In this document: piece by piece, positions 20,173 to 28,509 of the stretch
Layout of the letters: each line of letters opens with the position of its first letter
Numbering within the stretch: position 1 is the first letter of the stretch
Assembly: GCA_005887995.1 (NCBI GenBank)
Contig: VBJD01000087.1
Span: 1-37,793 of the forward strand
Reading direction: 5' to 3'
DNA: 37,793 nt
DNA from: Chloroflexota bacterium
GTDB lineage: Bacteria > Chloroflexota > Limnocylindria > P2-11E
Made by a program: the position numbers and the translations under genes
The notes under the pieces: model-generated
What the model saw: only the letters and a program-made list of their open reading frames with translations
Database searches by the model: none
Told to the model about the DNA's origin: nothing

Positions 20173-20183
20173 TGTTAAAGATC
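20173..20183 (-). promoter_or_regulatory. boxA-like antitermination site in the rRNA leader
   Basis: The minus strand reads GATCTTTAACA, matching 9 or 10 positions of the TGCTCTTTAACA boxA, about 50 bases after the likely transcription start and just before the 16S processing stem. The expected role is NusB/S10-dependent antitermination. Confidence 0.65.
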
Positions 20184-20234
20184 GTGCCCCTGGACCCTCC
20201 AAACGCGGAATCGGCCTACGGGCTGCGGACGTTC

Positions 20235-20264
20235 ATCTTACCAAGTTCGGTGTGACAGGGTCAA
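20235..20264 (-). promoter_or_regulatory. rRNA operon promoter
   Basis: On the minus strand TTGACC (20264-20259) and TAAGAT (20240-20235) are separated by 18 bases: five of six and four of six matches to the sigma-70 consensus. This lies about 155 bp upstream of 16S and 48 bp after the livF stop. Confidence 0.65.
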
Positions 20265-20311
20265 CGCACGCCAGGCCATCGAGATTCCGCGAGCCGCACT
20301 GATTTTCGGCA

Positions 20312-21004
20312 TCAGCCGCCCAGGTAGGCCTTCACCACGCCCTGATCGCGCAGGAGCGCCTCGCCCGATCCGCTGAGGGTGAGGCGGCCGAGATCCATGA
20401 CGTGCGCTCGGTCGGCCAGGCGGAGCGCGCGCAGCGCGTTCTGCTCCACGATCAGCATCGTCGTGCCCTGACGCCTGAGGTCCGCGAGCACATCGAAGAT
20501 CGTCGCGACCATCTTCGGCGCGAGTCCGAGCGAGGGCTCGTCGAGCAGGAGGACGCGGCCCCGCGCGAGCAGTGCCCTGCCGATGGCGAGCATCTGCTGC
20601 TCGCCGCCTGAGAGCGTGCCTGCCGGCAGGGCGTGGCGCTCGCGCAGGATCGGGAAACGCTCCCACACCGGCTCGAGCGCGGCGACGCCACCGCGGCCGC
20701 GAGAGCCGAGCAAGAGGTTCTCCTCGACGGACATCCGCGCGAGGATCTCGCGCCCCTCAGGTACCTGGACGACACCCGCGGCGACGATGCGGTGCGGCGG
20801 CGCGCCGACGAGTTCGCGCCCATCCAGACGGATGCTTCCGCCGCTCGGTCGAATGAGGCCGGAGAGGGCGGCAAGTGTGCTCGTCTTGCCGGCGCCGTTC
20901 GCGCCGATGAGCGCGACGACCTCGCCCTTCGCGACGGAGAACGAGATACCGTGTACGGCCTCGACCGCGCCGTAGGTCACGCGCAGTCCCTCGACGTCGA
21001 GCAT
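20312..21004 (-). CDS. livF: Branched-chain amino acid ABC transporter ATPase LivF
   Basis: About 230 residues. Walker A GANGAGKTST near 38, Q-loop region GVVQVPEGREIL, signature LSGGEQQMLAIGRAL near 135, Walker B VLLLDEPSLGLAP near 155, and H-loop MLIVEQN. VPEGR and LGLAPK are typical of the LivF subfamily. The ATG at 21004 overlaps the livG TGA (TGATG); a GTG one codon earlier is possible. Last gene of the livKHMGF operon. It energises uptake of leucine-type amino acids or a similar substrate. Confidence 0.94.
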   Translation of the reverse strand: MLDVEGLRVTYGAVEAVHGISFSVAKGEVVALIGANGAGKTSTLAALSGLIRPSGGSIRLDGRELVGAPPHRIVAAGVVQVPEGREILARMSVEENLLLGSRGRGGVAALEPVWERFPILRERHALPAGTLSGGEQQMLAIGRALLARGRVLLLDEPSLGLAPKMVATIFDVLADLRRQGTTMLIVEQNALRALRLADRAHVMDLGRLTLSGSGEALLRDQGVVKAYLGG

Positions 21005-21756
21005 CACGCCGCGTCCTCGCTGCCCAGGTACGCCTCGCGCACGACGGGATCACGCTGGATCTCGGCGGGCGAGCCGTCCGCGATCTTGCGACCGAAGTTC
21101 AGCACGACGACGCGATCGCACGCTCCCATGACGAGTCGCACGTCGTGCTCGATGAGGATGATCGTGAGTCCGTCCGTGACGAGGGAGCGCATGAGCGACC
21201 GCAGCGCCAACGACTCCGTCGGGTTCATGCCGGCGGCGGGCTCGTCGAGGATGAGCAGGCGCGGGCGCGAGGCAAGCGCCCGCGCGATCTCAAGGCGGCG
21301 CTGGTCGCCGTACGGAAGCTCGCCCGCGAGCGCGCCGGCGCGCGCGCGGGCGAGACCGACGCGTTCGAGGAGTGCGAGCGCATCGGCAGGGTCGGTTCGC
21401 CCGCGCGTGGGCGCGAGGCGTGGAAGGACGTCCGGGCGCAGCCGCGTGTGCGCGCCGATGAGCACGTTGTCGAGGACGCTCAGTCCCTTGAACACGCGCA
21501 CCCCCTGGAAGGTCCGCGCGATGCCGCGCGCCGCAAGGCGGTGAGCAGGCTCACGGCTGATATCCGCGCCCGCGAACCGGATCGCACCCTCGTCCGCGGT
21601 GAGCAGTCCCGAGATCAAGTTGATGAGCGTCGTCTTTCCCGCGCCGTTCGGGCCGATGAGCCCGAGCGTCGTCCGCTCGTCAACGGCGAGATCGACCGCA
21701 TTCACCGCGGTGACGCCGCCGAACCTCTTCGTCAGTCCGGCGGTCTCAAGCAACAT
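21004..21756 (-). CDS. livG: Branched-chain amino acid ABC transporter ATPase LivG
   Basis: About 250 residues from ATG 21756, which follows GGAGC at good spacing and overlaps the livM end by 11 bases. The open frame extends 14 codons further, but that start lacks support. Walker A IGPNGAGKTTLINL; GIARTFQGVRVF is the LivG Q-loop signature. Signature motif variant ELPYGDQRRLEIARAL; Walker B LLILDEPAAGMNP; H-loop ILIEHDV; C-terminal VREAYLGSE. All catalytic elements are present, unlike the second livG copy at 35999-36599. Confidence 0.94.
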   Translation of the reverse strand: MLLETAGLTKRFGGVTAVNAVDLAVDERTTLGLIGPNGAGKTTLINLISGLLTADEGAIRFAGADISREPAHRLAARGIARTFQGVRVFKGLSVLDNVLIGAHTRLRPDVLPRLAPTRGRTDPADALALLERVGLARARAGALAGELPYGDQRRLEIARALASRPRLLILDEPAAGMNPTESLALRSLMRSLVTDGLTIILIEHDVRLVMGACDRVVVLNFGRKIADGSPAEIQRDPVVREAYLGSEDAA

Positions 21757-22618
21757 CGGCCGCTCCGATGCGCTCGAGCTTTCGCGTCCGACGGACATCC
21801 AGGAATGTCACCAGGCCGCGCGGCAGGAACACGATGACGCCGAGCAGGATCAGGCCCTGGAAAATGTCGCGGTAGTCCTTCAGCGGGCGGAGGATCTCCG
21901 GCAACGCCGTGAATACGACCGCACCCACGATCGGCCCGAGCACGTTGGGGATCCCGCCGACGACCGCGAACACGAGGATCTGCACCGCCTTGCTGAAACC
22001 GAAGTCCGACGGATCGATCGAGAACGTGAGGTGCGCGGACAGTCCGCCGGCCCAACCGGCGATGAGCGCTCCGATCACGAACGACGCGAGCTTGAAGCGC
22101 CGGACGTCGATGCCCTGGCTCGCCGACGCAAGCTCATCCTCGCGGAGCGCAGCCCATGCGCGACCGACGGTCGAGCCTTGAACTCGCCACAGCACGTAGG
22201 CGACGACGGCCAGCGAGAGATAGATGTGCCATAGCTCGGTCTTCGGGGGAATGCCGTTGAGGCCCTGGCCCTTGCCGGTGATGGGGGTCGCGAGGAGGAT
22301 CACCCGGACGATCTCGCCGAACGCGAGCGTCGCGATCGCGAGGTACACACCACGAAGCCGGAACACCGTCACGCCGAGCGGCACCGCGATGACCGCCGCG
22401 GCGAGCGCGCCCGACAGCAGCGCGAGCGGGAATGGCGTGTCGAGATGCCGTCCGAGCAGTGCCGAAACGTACGCACCGACGCCCATGAACGCGGCGTTGC
22501 CGAGCGTGAGCTGCCCGGCGTAGAGCGTGAGCCAGACGGAGAGCGCGAGAAGTGCGCTGATGCCGATGACTGCGATCGCCGTCGCGTAGGTGCGGAAGAA
22601 CTCGAGCAGCGTCTCCAC
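21746..22618 (-). CDS. livM: Branched-chain amino acid ABC transporter permease LivM
   Basis: 290 residues with about eight to ten hydrophobic segments. Family landmarks: LYAGQLTLGNAAFMGVGAYVSALL near 32-55, LRGVYLAIATLAFGEIVRVIL, GRAWAALREDELASASQGIDV (the ABC-coupling loop) and VVGGIPNVLGPIVGAVVFTALPE. The GTG start overlaps the livH TAG stop. It forms the transmembrane channel with LivH. Confidence 0.93.
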   Translation of the reverse strand: METLLEFFRTYATAIAVIGISALLALSVWLTLYAGQLTLGNAAFMGVGAYVSALLGRHLDTPFPLALLSGALAAAVIAVPLGVTVFRLRGVYLAIATLAFGEIVRVILLATPITGKGQGLNGIPPKTELWHIYLSLAVVAYVLWRVQGSTVGRAWAALREDELASASQGIDVRRFKLASFVIGALIAGWAGGLSAHLTFSIDPSDFGFSKAVQILVFAVVGGIPNVLGPIVGAVVFTALPEILRPLKDYRDIFQGLILLGVIVFLPRGLVTFLDVRRTRKLERIGAADVA

Positions 22619-23496
22619 TACACGCGGTCCGCCGCGCGATGACCGAGCAGGCCCGTGGGTCGCACGATGAGGACGAGAAAGAGGAGCCCGAACGCGAAGG
22701 CATCGCGCAGCTCGGTCGGGAGATACACCAGGCTCGCCACTTCGCCGAGGCCGAGGATGTAGGCGCCGATGACCGCGCCGGGGAGGCTGCCCATCCCGCC
22801 CACGACCATCACGGTGAAGGCGCGCAGCTCGAGCGGGAGTCCCATCCTGGAGTCAAGGGTGTTGTAGGCGAACGCGAGGAGAACGCCCGCGAGTCCACCC
22901 AGCGCCGAGGAGACGAAGAACGTCGCGCTGATGGCGCGATCGACGTCGACGCCGAGGATGCGCGCTGCGCGCGGGTTCTCGGCGAGCGCGCGCAGGTCGC
23001 GGCCGAGCTGGGTCCGCCGCACGACATAAGTGAGGCCGAGCATCAGGACGATGGACAGGACGACGATGCCGAGGCGGATGCCCTCGAGGACCGCGTCGCC
23101 GATGCGCAGCACGAGTGACGGCACCGCACCCGCGGGGAACGTGATGAAGTCGCCGCCGTAGCGCAGCTCGATGAGCCGCACGACGATCAGCGTGACGGCG
23201 AGGCTCGAGATCATCGCCGAGAGGCCGGGCGCGGACCGCCGCCGCAGTGGCGCGAAGGCAATGCGGTCCAGGGCGATGCCGAACGCACCGCACACGAAGA
23301 ACGCGAGGACCCCGGCGACGTACCAGGGGAGGCCCACCGCGGTCATCGCGAAGTACGCCGCGAACGCACCGAGCATGAACGTGGTCGGATGCGCGAGGTT
23401 CAGGATGTCGAGGACGCTGAAGACGAGCGCGAAGCCGAGCGCAAAGAGCGCGTAGACGCTGCCGACGAAGAGCGCGTTATAGAGCTGTTCGAGCAA
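22618..23496 (-). CDS. livH: Branched-chain amino acid ABC transporter permease LivH
   Basis: 292 residues, mostly hydrophobic. It starts LYNALFVGSVYALFALGFALVF, with NLAHPTTFMLGAFAAYFA in place of the common NFAHGEFYMLGAY. The coupling-loop motif GRDLRALAENPRAARILGVDV is present, as is MVVGGMGSLPGAVIGAYILGL. TTG start six bases after the livK stop, implying translational coupling. Confidence 0.93.
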   Translation of the reverse strand: MLEQLYNALFVGSVYALFALGFALVFSVLDILNLAHPTTFMLGAFAAYFAMTAVGLPWYVAGVLAFFVCGAFGIALDRIAFAPLRRRSAPGLSAMISSLAVTLIVVRLIELRYGGDFITFPAGAVPSLVLRIGDAVLEGIRLGIVVLSIVLMLGLTYVVRRTQLGRDLRALAENPRAARILGVDVDRAISATFFVSSALGGLAGVLLAFAYNTLDSRMGLPLELRAFTVMVVGGMGSLPGAVIGAYILGLGEVASLVYLPTELRDAFAFGLLFLVLIVRPTGLLGHRAADRV

Positions 23497-23502
23497 GGCC
23501 GC

Positions 23503-24678
23503 TCACTGGAACGGCGTGAACTGTCCGTCCTTCGCGGTCATGACGAACGTCGGCTGCTTCACGTCGTGGTCCGCTGTGAACGAGAAGGCGCCGAGTGGTG
23601 TTGGCAGGTCCTTCGTCGCCTCGAGCGCCTTCTTCACCGCTGCCTTGTCCGTCGGGTTGCCCGAGCGCTTCAGCGCATCGGCGAGCACGAGCATCGCGGT
23701 GTGTGACTGCGCGGCGAACTGGTCCGGCTCCGTGTTGAACTTCGCCTTGTACGCGGAGATGAAGTCCGTGTTCGCCTTGTCCGTCGACGCCCTTGACCAC
23801 GCGGTGCCCACGATCATGAGGCCCGCGTTCGCGTTCGAGAGGAGCGCGGCCGAGTTCAAGCCGTTACCGCCGATGACGCGCTTGCCCGGCATTTGCTTGG
23901 CTACCTCGTCGAGGATCTTGCCTGCCGGACCGGCGAGCGATGACGCCACGATCGCGTCGGGGCCCTCGGCCTTGGCCTGCGTCACGAAGGGCGCGAAGTC
24001 GACGTCCTTCGCGGTGTAGGCGATCTCCTTCGCCACCGTGACGCCGTTCGCCTTGAACGCGTCCTTGAAGATCGTGAGGTCGTCGAGCTCGAACTTGCCG
24101 TCGCCGTAGATGATCACGACCTTCTTCAGACCGAGTTTCGAGGTCGCGGCCTTCACTGTTTCGGGTACGGCGGTCTGCTCGCCGAGCGACGCGCGGAAGA
24201 TCCAGTCGCATGGGCCGTAGTCGCATTTGCCGACGATGCCGAGACCGGTATTCGAGATCGCGATGACCGGGACGCCGGACTGCTGCGCCACCGGGTGCGC
24301 GCCCGCAGCGACGGCCGAGAGCGTCGGGCCGAGGATCGCAGCGACCTTGTCCTGTTCGATGAACTTGCGGAATGCGGTGATGCCCTGGTCGCGGGCCGAC
24401 CCGTCATCTTCGATGATGAGTTGCAGTTTCGCCCCATTGATACCGCCGGCGTTGTTGATCTGCTCGACGGCGAGCAATGCACCGTTGGACTGCTGCGGGT
24501 TGTAGAAGTTCGCGGCGCCGGACTTCGACGTCGCGAGGCCGATCTTGATGTCTGCCTTCGGCGCGCCGCTCGTCGCGGCGACGCCGGTGCCGGTCGGTGG
24601 TGTCGTCGTGCCGCCGCACGCGGCAACGAGCAGCGCGCAGATGAATGTGGAAGCGAATGCCGTCTTCAGACGAGCCAT
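23503..24678 (-). CDS. livK: Branched-chain amino acid ABC transporter substrate-binding lipoprotein
   Basis: 391 residues from ATG 24678, which has a strong GGGGAGGTG SD. The open frame extends 15 codons further upstream without an SD. Lipoprotein signal MARLKTAFASTFICALLVAAC with lipobox VAAC. The mature protein is a type I periplasmic-binding fold: DIKIGLATSKSGAANFYNPQ, AVEQINNAGGINGAKLQLIIEDD, AILGPTLSAVAAGAHPVAQQ, KKVVIIYGDGKFELDD. The substrate is probably a branched-chain or other hydrophobic amino acid, by context. First gene of the liv operon. Confidence 0.92.
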   Translation of the reverse strand: MARLKTAFASTFICALLVAACGGTTTPPTGTGVAATSGAPKADIKIGLATSKSGAANFYNPQQSNGALLAVEQINNAGGINGAKLQLIIEDDGSARDQGITAFRKFIEQDKVAAILGPTLSAVAAGAHPVAQQSGVPVIAISNTGLGIVGKCDYGPCDWIFRASLGEQTAVPETVKAATSKLGLKKVVIIYGDGKFELDDLTIFKDAFKANGVTVAKEIAYTAKDVDFAPFVTQAKAEGPDAIVASSLAGPAGKILDEVAKQMPGKRVIGGNGLNSAALLSNANAGLMIVGTAWSRASTDKANTDFISAYKAKFNTEPDQFAAQSHTAMLVLADALKRSGNPTDKAAVKKALEATKDLPTPLGAFSFTADHDVKQPTFVMTAKDGQFTPFQ

Positions 24679-24754
24679 CACGACACCTCCCCGAGCGCTG
24701 AGAGGGAGGATACCCATCCCCACAGGAGTCGCGGGCGCAGGCGAGCGCGAGGAG

Positions 24755-25357
24755 CTAAAGCGCGCGCCGACCCTCGAGCGCGCGGCTGACAGTCACCTCG
24801 TCCGCGTACTCGAGATCCCCGCCCATCGGCAGCCCCCGCGCGAGCCTCGTCAGGCGCACGCCCGAGTTGCCGAGCAGCTGAGCCAGATACATCGACGTCG
24901 CTTCGCCTTCCAAATTCGGGTTCGTCGCGAGGATGAGCTCTTCCATGCCGCCGCGCTTCACGCGCTCGACGAGCTGCGCGATCTTCAGGTCGTCCGGGCG
25001 CACGCCGTTAACAGGTGAGATCGCGCCATGGAGCACGTGATAGCGACCCTTGAACTGTCCGGTGCGCTCGATCGCGAGCACGTCGAGGGGCTCCTCGACG
25101 ATGCACACGACGCGCGCATCGCGCTCATCCGACGAGCAGATCGCGCACGGGTCGGTCTCGGCGATGTTGAAGCAGACCGAGCAGTAGCGAAGGTCCGTCT
25201 TGACCGACCGGATCGCGGCCGCGAGGGCCTCGGCGTCAGCGGATTGCGTGCGCAGGATGTGGTACGCGAGCCGCTGCGCGGTCTTCGGTCCGACGCCAGG
25301 GAGCTTTCCGAGCTCGTCGATGAGGCGGGCGAGCGGCCGCGCGAGGGCGCTCGGCAA
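24755..25357 (-). CDS. recR: Recombination mediator RecR
   Basis: 200 residues, standard length. Helix-hairpin-helix LGKLPGVGPKTAQRLAYHIL (about 17-36), four-cysteine zinc finger CSVCFNIAETDPCAIC (about 60-75), and Toprim domain ARVVCIVEEPLDVLAIE to LATNPNLEGEATSMYLAQLL. Conserved C-terminal RLARGLPMGGDLEYADEVT. RecR works with RecF/RecO loading RecA at gaps. TTG start immediately after the ybaB stop (TGATTG), so translation is coupled. Confidence 0.96.
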   Translation of the reverse strand: MPSALARPLARLIDELGKLPGVGPKTAQRLAYHILRTQSADAEALAAAIRSVKTDLRYCSVCFNIAETDPCAICSSDERDARVVCIVEEPLDVLAIERTGQFKGRYHVLHGAISPVNGVRPDDLKIAQLVERVKRGGMEELILATNPNLEGEATSMYLAQLLGNSGVRLTRLARGLPMGGDLEYADEVTVSRALEGRRAL

Positions 25358-25666
25358 TCACATCCCCGGGATCTTGAGGCCGCCGGTCACGCTGCCGAGC
25401 CGCTGCGCGGCGAGCTCGCGCGACTTCGCGAGCGCGTCGCCGAACGCGGCGCGCACGAGATCCTGCAAGGTCTCGACATCGTCGGGATCGACCGCGTCCT
25501 TCTTGATGCGCACGTCCTTGATCTCTTGCGTGCCGCTGAGGACGATGACGACCGCGCCGCCACCCGCGGTGCCTTCGACGGTCGCCTCGGCGAGTTCGGC
25601 CTGCGCTTTCGCCATGTCGGCCTGCATCCGCTGCGCCATCTTCGCGATGTCGCCCATGTTCTTCAT
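25358..25666 (-). CDS. YbaB/EbfC family nucleoid-associated protein
   Basis: 102 residues. An N-terminal Met/Gln/Ala-rich helix (MGDIAKMAQRMQADMAKAQAEL) is followed by VEGTAGGGAVVIVLSGTQEIKDVRI and DPDDVETLQDLVRAAFGDAL, and a GGLKIPGM tail. All are hallmarks of this dimeric DNA-binding family. It lies in the common order dnaX-ybaB-recR. Confidence 0.95.
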   Translation of the reverse strand: MKNMGDIAKMAQRMQADMAKAQAELAEATVEGTAGGGAVVIVLSGTQEIKDVRIKKDAVDPDDVETLQDLVRAAFGDALAKSRELAAQRLGSVTGGLKIPGM

Positions 25667-25722
25667 TCCTTGGTCTTCGTCTTCGCACGCGGCGAAGCCG
25701 CACCTCGCTCGCGACCGCTCAT

Positions 25723-27396
25723 CTATTCGATCTCCATGATGCGGTCGGGACGGCGGAAGATCTCGAGCGCGGCACGATGCATCGGATCATCCTGCGCCTC
25801 GGGTGCGCCGGCGGGGAGCGGCTGCACGACGCAGCGCACACGCACCGCGACGGAGAGCCGCTCCGAGAGACCGCGCTCGAGTTCCGTGCGGAGGCGATCC
25901 TGCCAGAAGGCACGCGCGAAATCGGTGGCGAAGCCGATCACGATGGTGCTGCCTTCGATCGCCGTCGGCTCCGCGTCGACCAAGTGCGCGGCCTTGCCGA
26001 GGCTCTGCGCCTTCGCTTCGGCGACGAGCTCGGCCCACGCCTTACGCACGTCCTCGATGGCGAGCGACGCGGCGGCGCGCCGCGCCGCCAAGTCGATCAC
26101 GGGACTCGCGTCCTTCCGCGTCTCGGTCGCCGTCGCACCGCGCGAATCAAGGCGCGTCGCGGCAACGCGTGACTCGGCGCGCGGGACGGTCTCGGCGCGT
26201 GTCGAACTGCGCATCGGTGTCGGCGCGGTCGAGGCCGGGCGGGATGATGCGGCAGCCGACGATGTGCGCGTCGGCTGCGGCGCGGTGGGCTGGCCGCTCG
26301 GGGATGTCGCGCTCGTGCTCGTCACGAGATCGAGGATCGCCAGCTCGAGCGGCAGCGGCGTCCCTTCGGAGACCCGCAGCTGCTGCTCCGTCTCGAGCAG
26401 CCGCTTCGCGATGCGTGCCAGACGCTCGAGCGTGAACTTCGGCGCCTGCTCCTTTAGCTTCGCGGCGACGCCCTCGCTCGCCGTCTCCGGCGGCTTGCCC
26501 GTCGACTGCAAGAGGACGAGCGCGCGCATGTGGTCGAACGCGCGACGAACGAAGAGCCGCAGGTCGCGTCCCTCGTCGACGAGACGGCCCACGAGGCGCA
26601 CGCCGGCCGCGCCGTCGTTCGCCGCAAAGGCGTCGAAGAGCGCGCCGGTCTCCTCCCATTCAGAGACGCCGAGCAGCTCGTCGACATCCTTGATCTTCAC
26701 CGACCCGTCGGAGAAGGTCGCGACCATGTCGAGGATGCTCTCCGCGTCGCGGAGCGAGCCCTGCGCGTGCCGCGCGATCGCCTCGAGCGCGGCGGGCTCG
26801 CACTTGAGCTTCTCCTGCTCGCAGATCGCGGCGAGCTGTTTGACCATCCCCGCGTACGGGATGCGGCGGAGGTCGAAGCGTTGCGTGCGCGAGACGATCG
26901 TGCCTGGGATCTTCCCCGCCTCGGTCGTCGCGAGCACGAAGATCGCGTGGGGCGGCGGCTCCTCGAGCGTCTTCAGGAGCGCGTTGAACGCCTCGCTCGT
27001 CAGCTGATGCGCCTCGTCGATGACGTACACCTTGTACTGACCCAGCGACGGCGCGAAACGCACCTTCTCCCGCAGGTCGCGCATCTCGTCGATGCCGCGG
27101 TTCGACGCAGCGTCGATCTCGATAAGGTCGAGGAAACGGCCCTCGCGGATGGCGACGCAGCTCTCACATTTGTCACAGGGCTCGCCGTCCTTCGCCTTCG
27201 GGCAGTTGACGGCCTTCGCGATGAGTCGCGCGATCGTCGTCTTGCCGATGCCGCGCGACCCAGAGAGCAGGTATGCGTGCGAGACCTGTCCCGAGGCGAT
27301 GGCGTTGCGGAGCGTCCGCGTGACGTGTTCCTGGCCAACGATCGCGGCGAATGTTTGGGGGCGGTAGCGGCGATACAGGGCTGAGCGCTCCGGCAC
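25723..27396 (-). CDS. dnaX: DNA polymerase III subunit gamma/tau
   Basis: 557 residues. AAA domain: LYRRYRPQTFAAIVGQEHV, Walker A SGSRGIGKTTIARLI near 47-60, a zinc module with four cysteines (CPKAKDGEPCDKCESC), Walker B VYVIDEAHQL, sensor 1 FVLATTEAGKIPGTIVSR and a Gly-rich SRTQRFDLRRI. Domain III follows, then an Ala/Ser/Thr-rich linker (about 385-440) and a C-terminal tau-like domain. It is the clamp-loader motor. GTG start without a clear SD. No slippery A-run typical of the gamma frameshift was seen. Confidence 0.96.
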   Translation of the reverse strand: MPERSALYRRYRPQTFAAIVGQEHVTRTLRNAIASGQVSHAYLLSGSRGIGKTTIARLIAKAVNCPKAKDGEPCDKCESCVAIREGRFLDLIEIDAASNRGIDEMRDLREKVRFAPSLGQYKVYVIDEAHQLTSEAFNALLKTLEEPPPHAIFVLATTEAGKIPGTIVSRTQRFDLRRIPYAGMVKQLAAICEQEKLKCEPAALEAIARHAQGSLRDAESILDMVATFSDGSVKIKDVDELLGVSEWEETGALFDAFAANDGAAGVRLVGRLVDEGRDLRLFVRRAFDHMRALVLLQSTGKPPETASEGVAAKLKEQAPKFTLERLARIAKRLLETEQQLRVSEGTPLPLELAILDLVTSTSATSPSGQPTAPQPTRTSSAAASSRPASTAPTPMRSSTRAETVPRAESRVAATRLDSRGATATETRKDASPVIDLAARRAAASLAIEDVRKAWAELVAEAKAQSLGKAAHLVDAEPTAIEGSTIVIGFATDFARAFWQDRLRTELERGLSERLSVAVRVRCVVQPLPAGAPEAQDDPMHRAALEIFRRPDRIMEIE

Positions 27397-27460
27397 CCGA
27401 CGAGGATAGAGGCTGCGAGCGATGCGCTCACAGCCTCTATCCGGTCGCGGTCACTCGGAG

Positions 27461-27748
27461 TTACTTATTCGCGTTGCGACGTCCGGTCGGAGCGTTGTGA
27501 TCATGCGTGTGTGCCTGCGACTCGTGGTCCTTCCGTTCCTTTTCCTCGCTGCGATCCTCGTGCGCGTGCGTGACGCCGGCGTGATTGTGGTCGTGTTGGT
27601 GGTAGCTCGACTTGTGCTCGAACTCGGCGATCGGACCACTGACGTGGTGATGCGTCACGTGCCAGTGGTCGTGGCTATGGACTTCGCCTGGATGCTCGTG
27701 CTCGTGTTTTGTGTCGCCCGGGACGTCCTGTCGAACGCGAGTGGCCAT
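27461..27748 (-). CDS. Small histidine-rich protein
   Basis: 95 residues with about 21 histidines. These are spaced as HEHEH, HSHDHWH, THHH, HQHDHNH and HTHDH, interspersed with Asp and Glu, suggesting metal binding (Zn, Ni or Cu). No signal peptide and no transmembrane segment. The ATG has a perfect AGGAGGT five bases upstream, so it is probably well translated. It sits 9 bp after the DUF6582-like gene, likely in one transcript, upstream of dnaX. I do not recognise a named family. It could be a metal-storage or buffering protein; that is inference from composition. Confidence 0.8.
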   Translation of the reverse strand: MATRVRQDVPGDTKHEHEHPGEVHSHDHWHVTHHHVSGPIAEFEHKSSYHQHDHNHAGVTHAHEDRSEEKERKDHESQAHTHDHNAPTGRRNANK

Positions 27749-27757
27749 GAATACCTC

Positions 27758-28150
27758 CTAAGCGGCGCGCCTGCGGGCGCGCTGCGCCTTGCGGACGTTG
27801 GTTCGCGCTGCTTTGCGCTGGGCCGTCGTGGTCTTGCGCTTCGGTCGTACGACCTTGCGGCCGCCCTTCATGCCGCGACGCGTGCGCACCGCGCGAAGCG
27901 TGCGCGACGGCTTGGCGACGTTGTCCTTGGACGAGACCTCGATCCCGTGCTTGCGCGCCGCAGCACGGATCTTGCGTCCCGCGCGTTGCTTCGCGGTCGG
28001 CGACTCGAACGCGGTCTGGTTGAAGCGTGCCATGGCGTTGCGGATGTGCGATTCGTCGTTCAGCGGTAAGTGGCCTTCGCCGTTCGAGTCGACGTACGCG
28101 AAGACCGACTTGTTCATGCTCTTCCGTTGCTTCTCTCGCAGGTCGGTCAT
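27758..28150 (-). CDS. DUF6582-like protein with Lys/Arg-rich tail
   Basis: 130 residues. The N-terminal half resembles the small DUF6582-type domain: KSVFAYVDSNGEGHLPLNDE, then SHIRNAMARFNQTAF and KQRAGRKIRAAARKHGIEV. The last 55 residues are strongly basic (TRRGMKGGRKVVRPKRKTTT, RTNVRKAQRARRRAA), like bacterial histone H1-type tails, and suggest nucleic-acid binding. Clear SD (GGAGGT) about 10 bases upstream. It lies between the SRP RNA and the His-rich gene. Confidence 0.75.
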   Translation of the reverse strand: MTDLREKQRKSMNKSVFAYVDSNGEGHLPLNDESHIRNAMARFNQTAFESPTAKQRAGRKIRAAARKHGIEVSSKDNVAKPSRTLRAVRTRRGMKGGRKVVRPKRKTTTAQRKAARTNVRKAQRARRRAA

Positions 28151-28282
28151 GCTTGCAGTACCTCCAAGAGAGGAGGCTGCATATCACGTTCCGGCGCGTG
28201 CGAGGAGCACGGTCGAGCGAGGGGTAGCCGTGCACCCTCCGTCGATGAGGACACCTCGGGCACACGACACGCGCGCGACTCG

Positions 28283-28379
28283 GATCAGGCGCGCCTGCGG
28301 CACACGACGACTGCCGCTTACCGCTGCTTCCTTCCGGATCTGACGGGGTTCACGGGCCGGCGTTGCACAGGACCCGATC
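28283..28379 (-). ncRNA. ffs: Small signal recognition particle RNA (4.5S type)
   Basis: The minus strand contains GTCAGATCCGGAAGGAAGCA, the near-invariant domain IV with its GGAA tetraloop that binds Ffh. The flanks fold into a long hairpin closed by GATCGGG (5') and CCTGATC (3'). About 97 nt, the short bacterial form without an Alu domain. It lies upstream of dnaX in the same direction, a common arrangement. Confidence 0.9.
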
Positions 28380-28509
28380 GTCAACGCCACGCCACGCACG
28401 CTGCGACCGCGATGCCGGACCTTGGGAGGGGATTCAGCCCCGCTGGAGCGGATTGCGGGTACAGGGCACCGCTAGCTCCCCGCCTAGCACGGCATCTCGA
28501 TGGTACCGG

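Noticed and set aside
25723-27396. Programmed frameshift in dnaX producing a gamma form
   Set aside because: No A-rich slippery run was seen in the gene.
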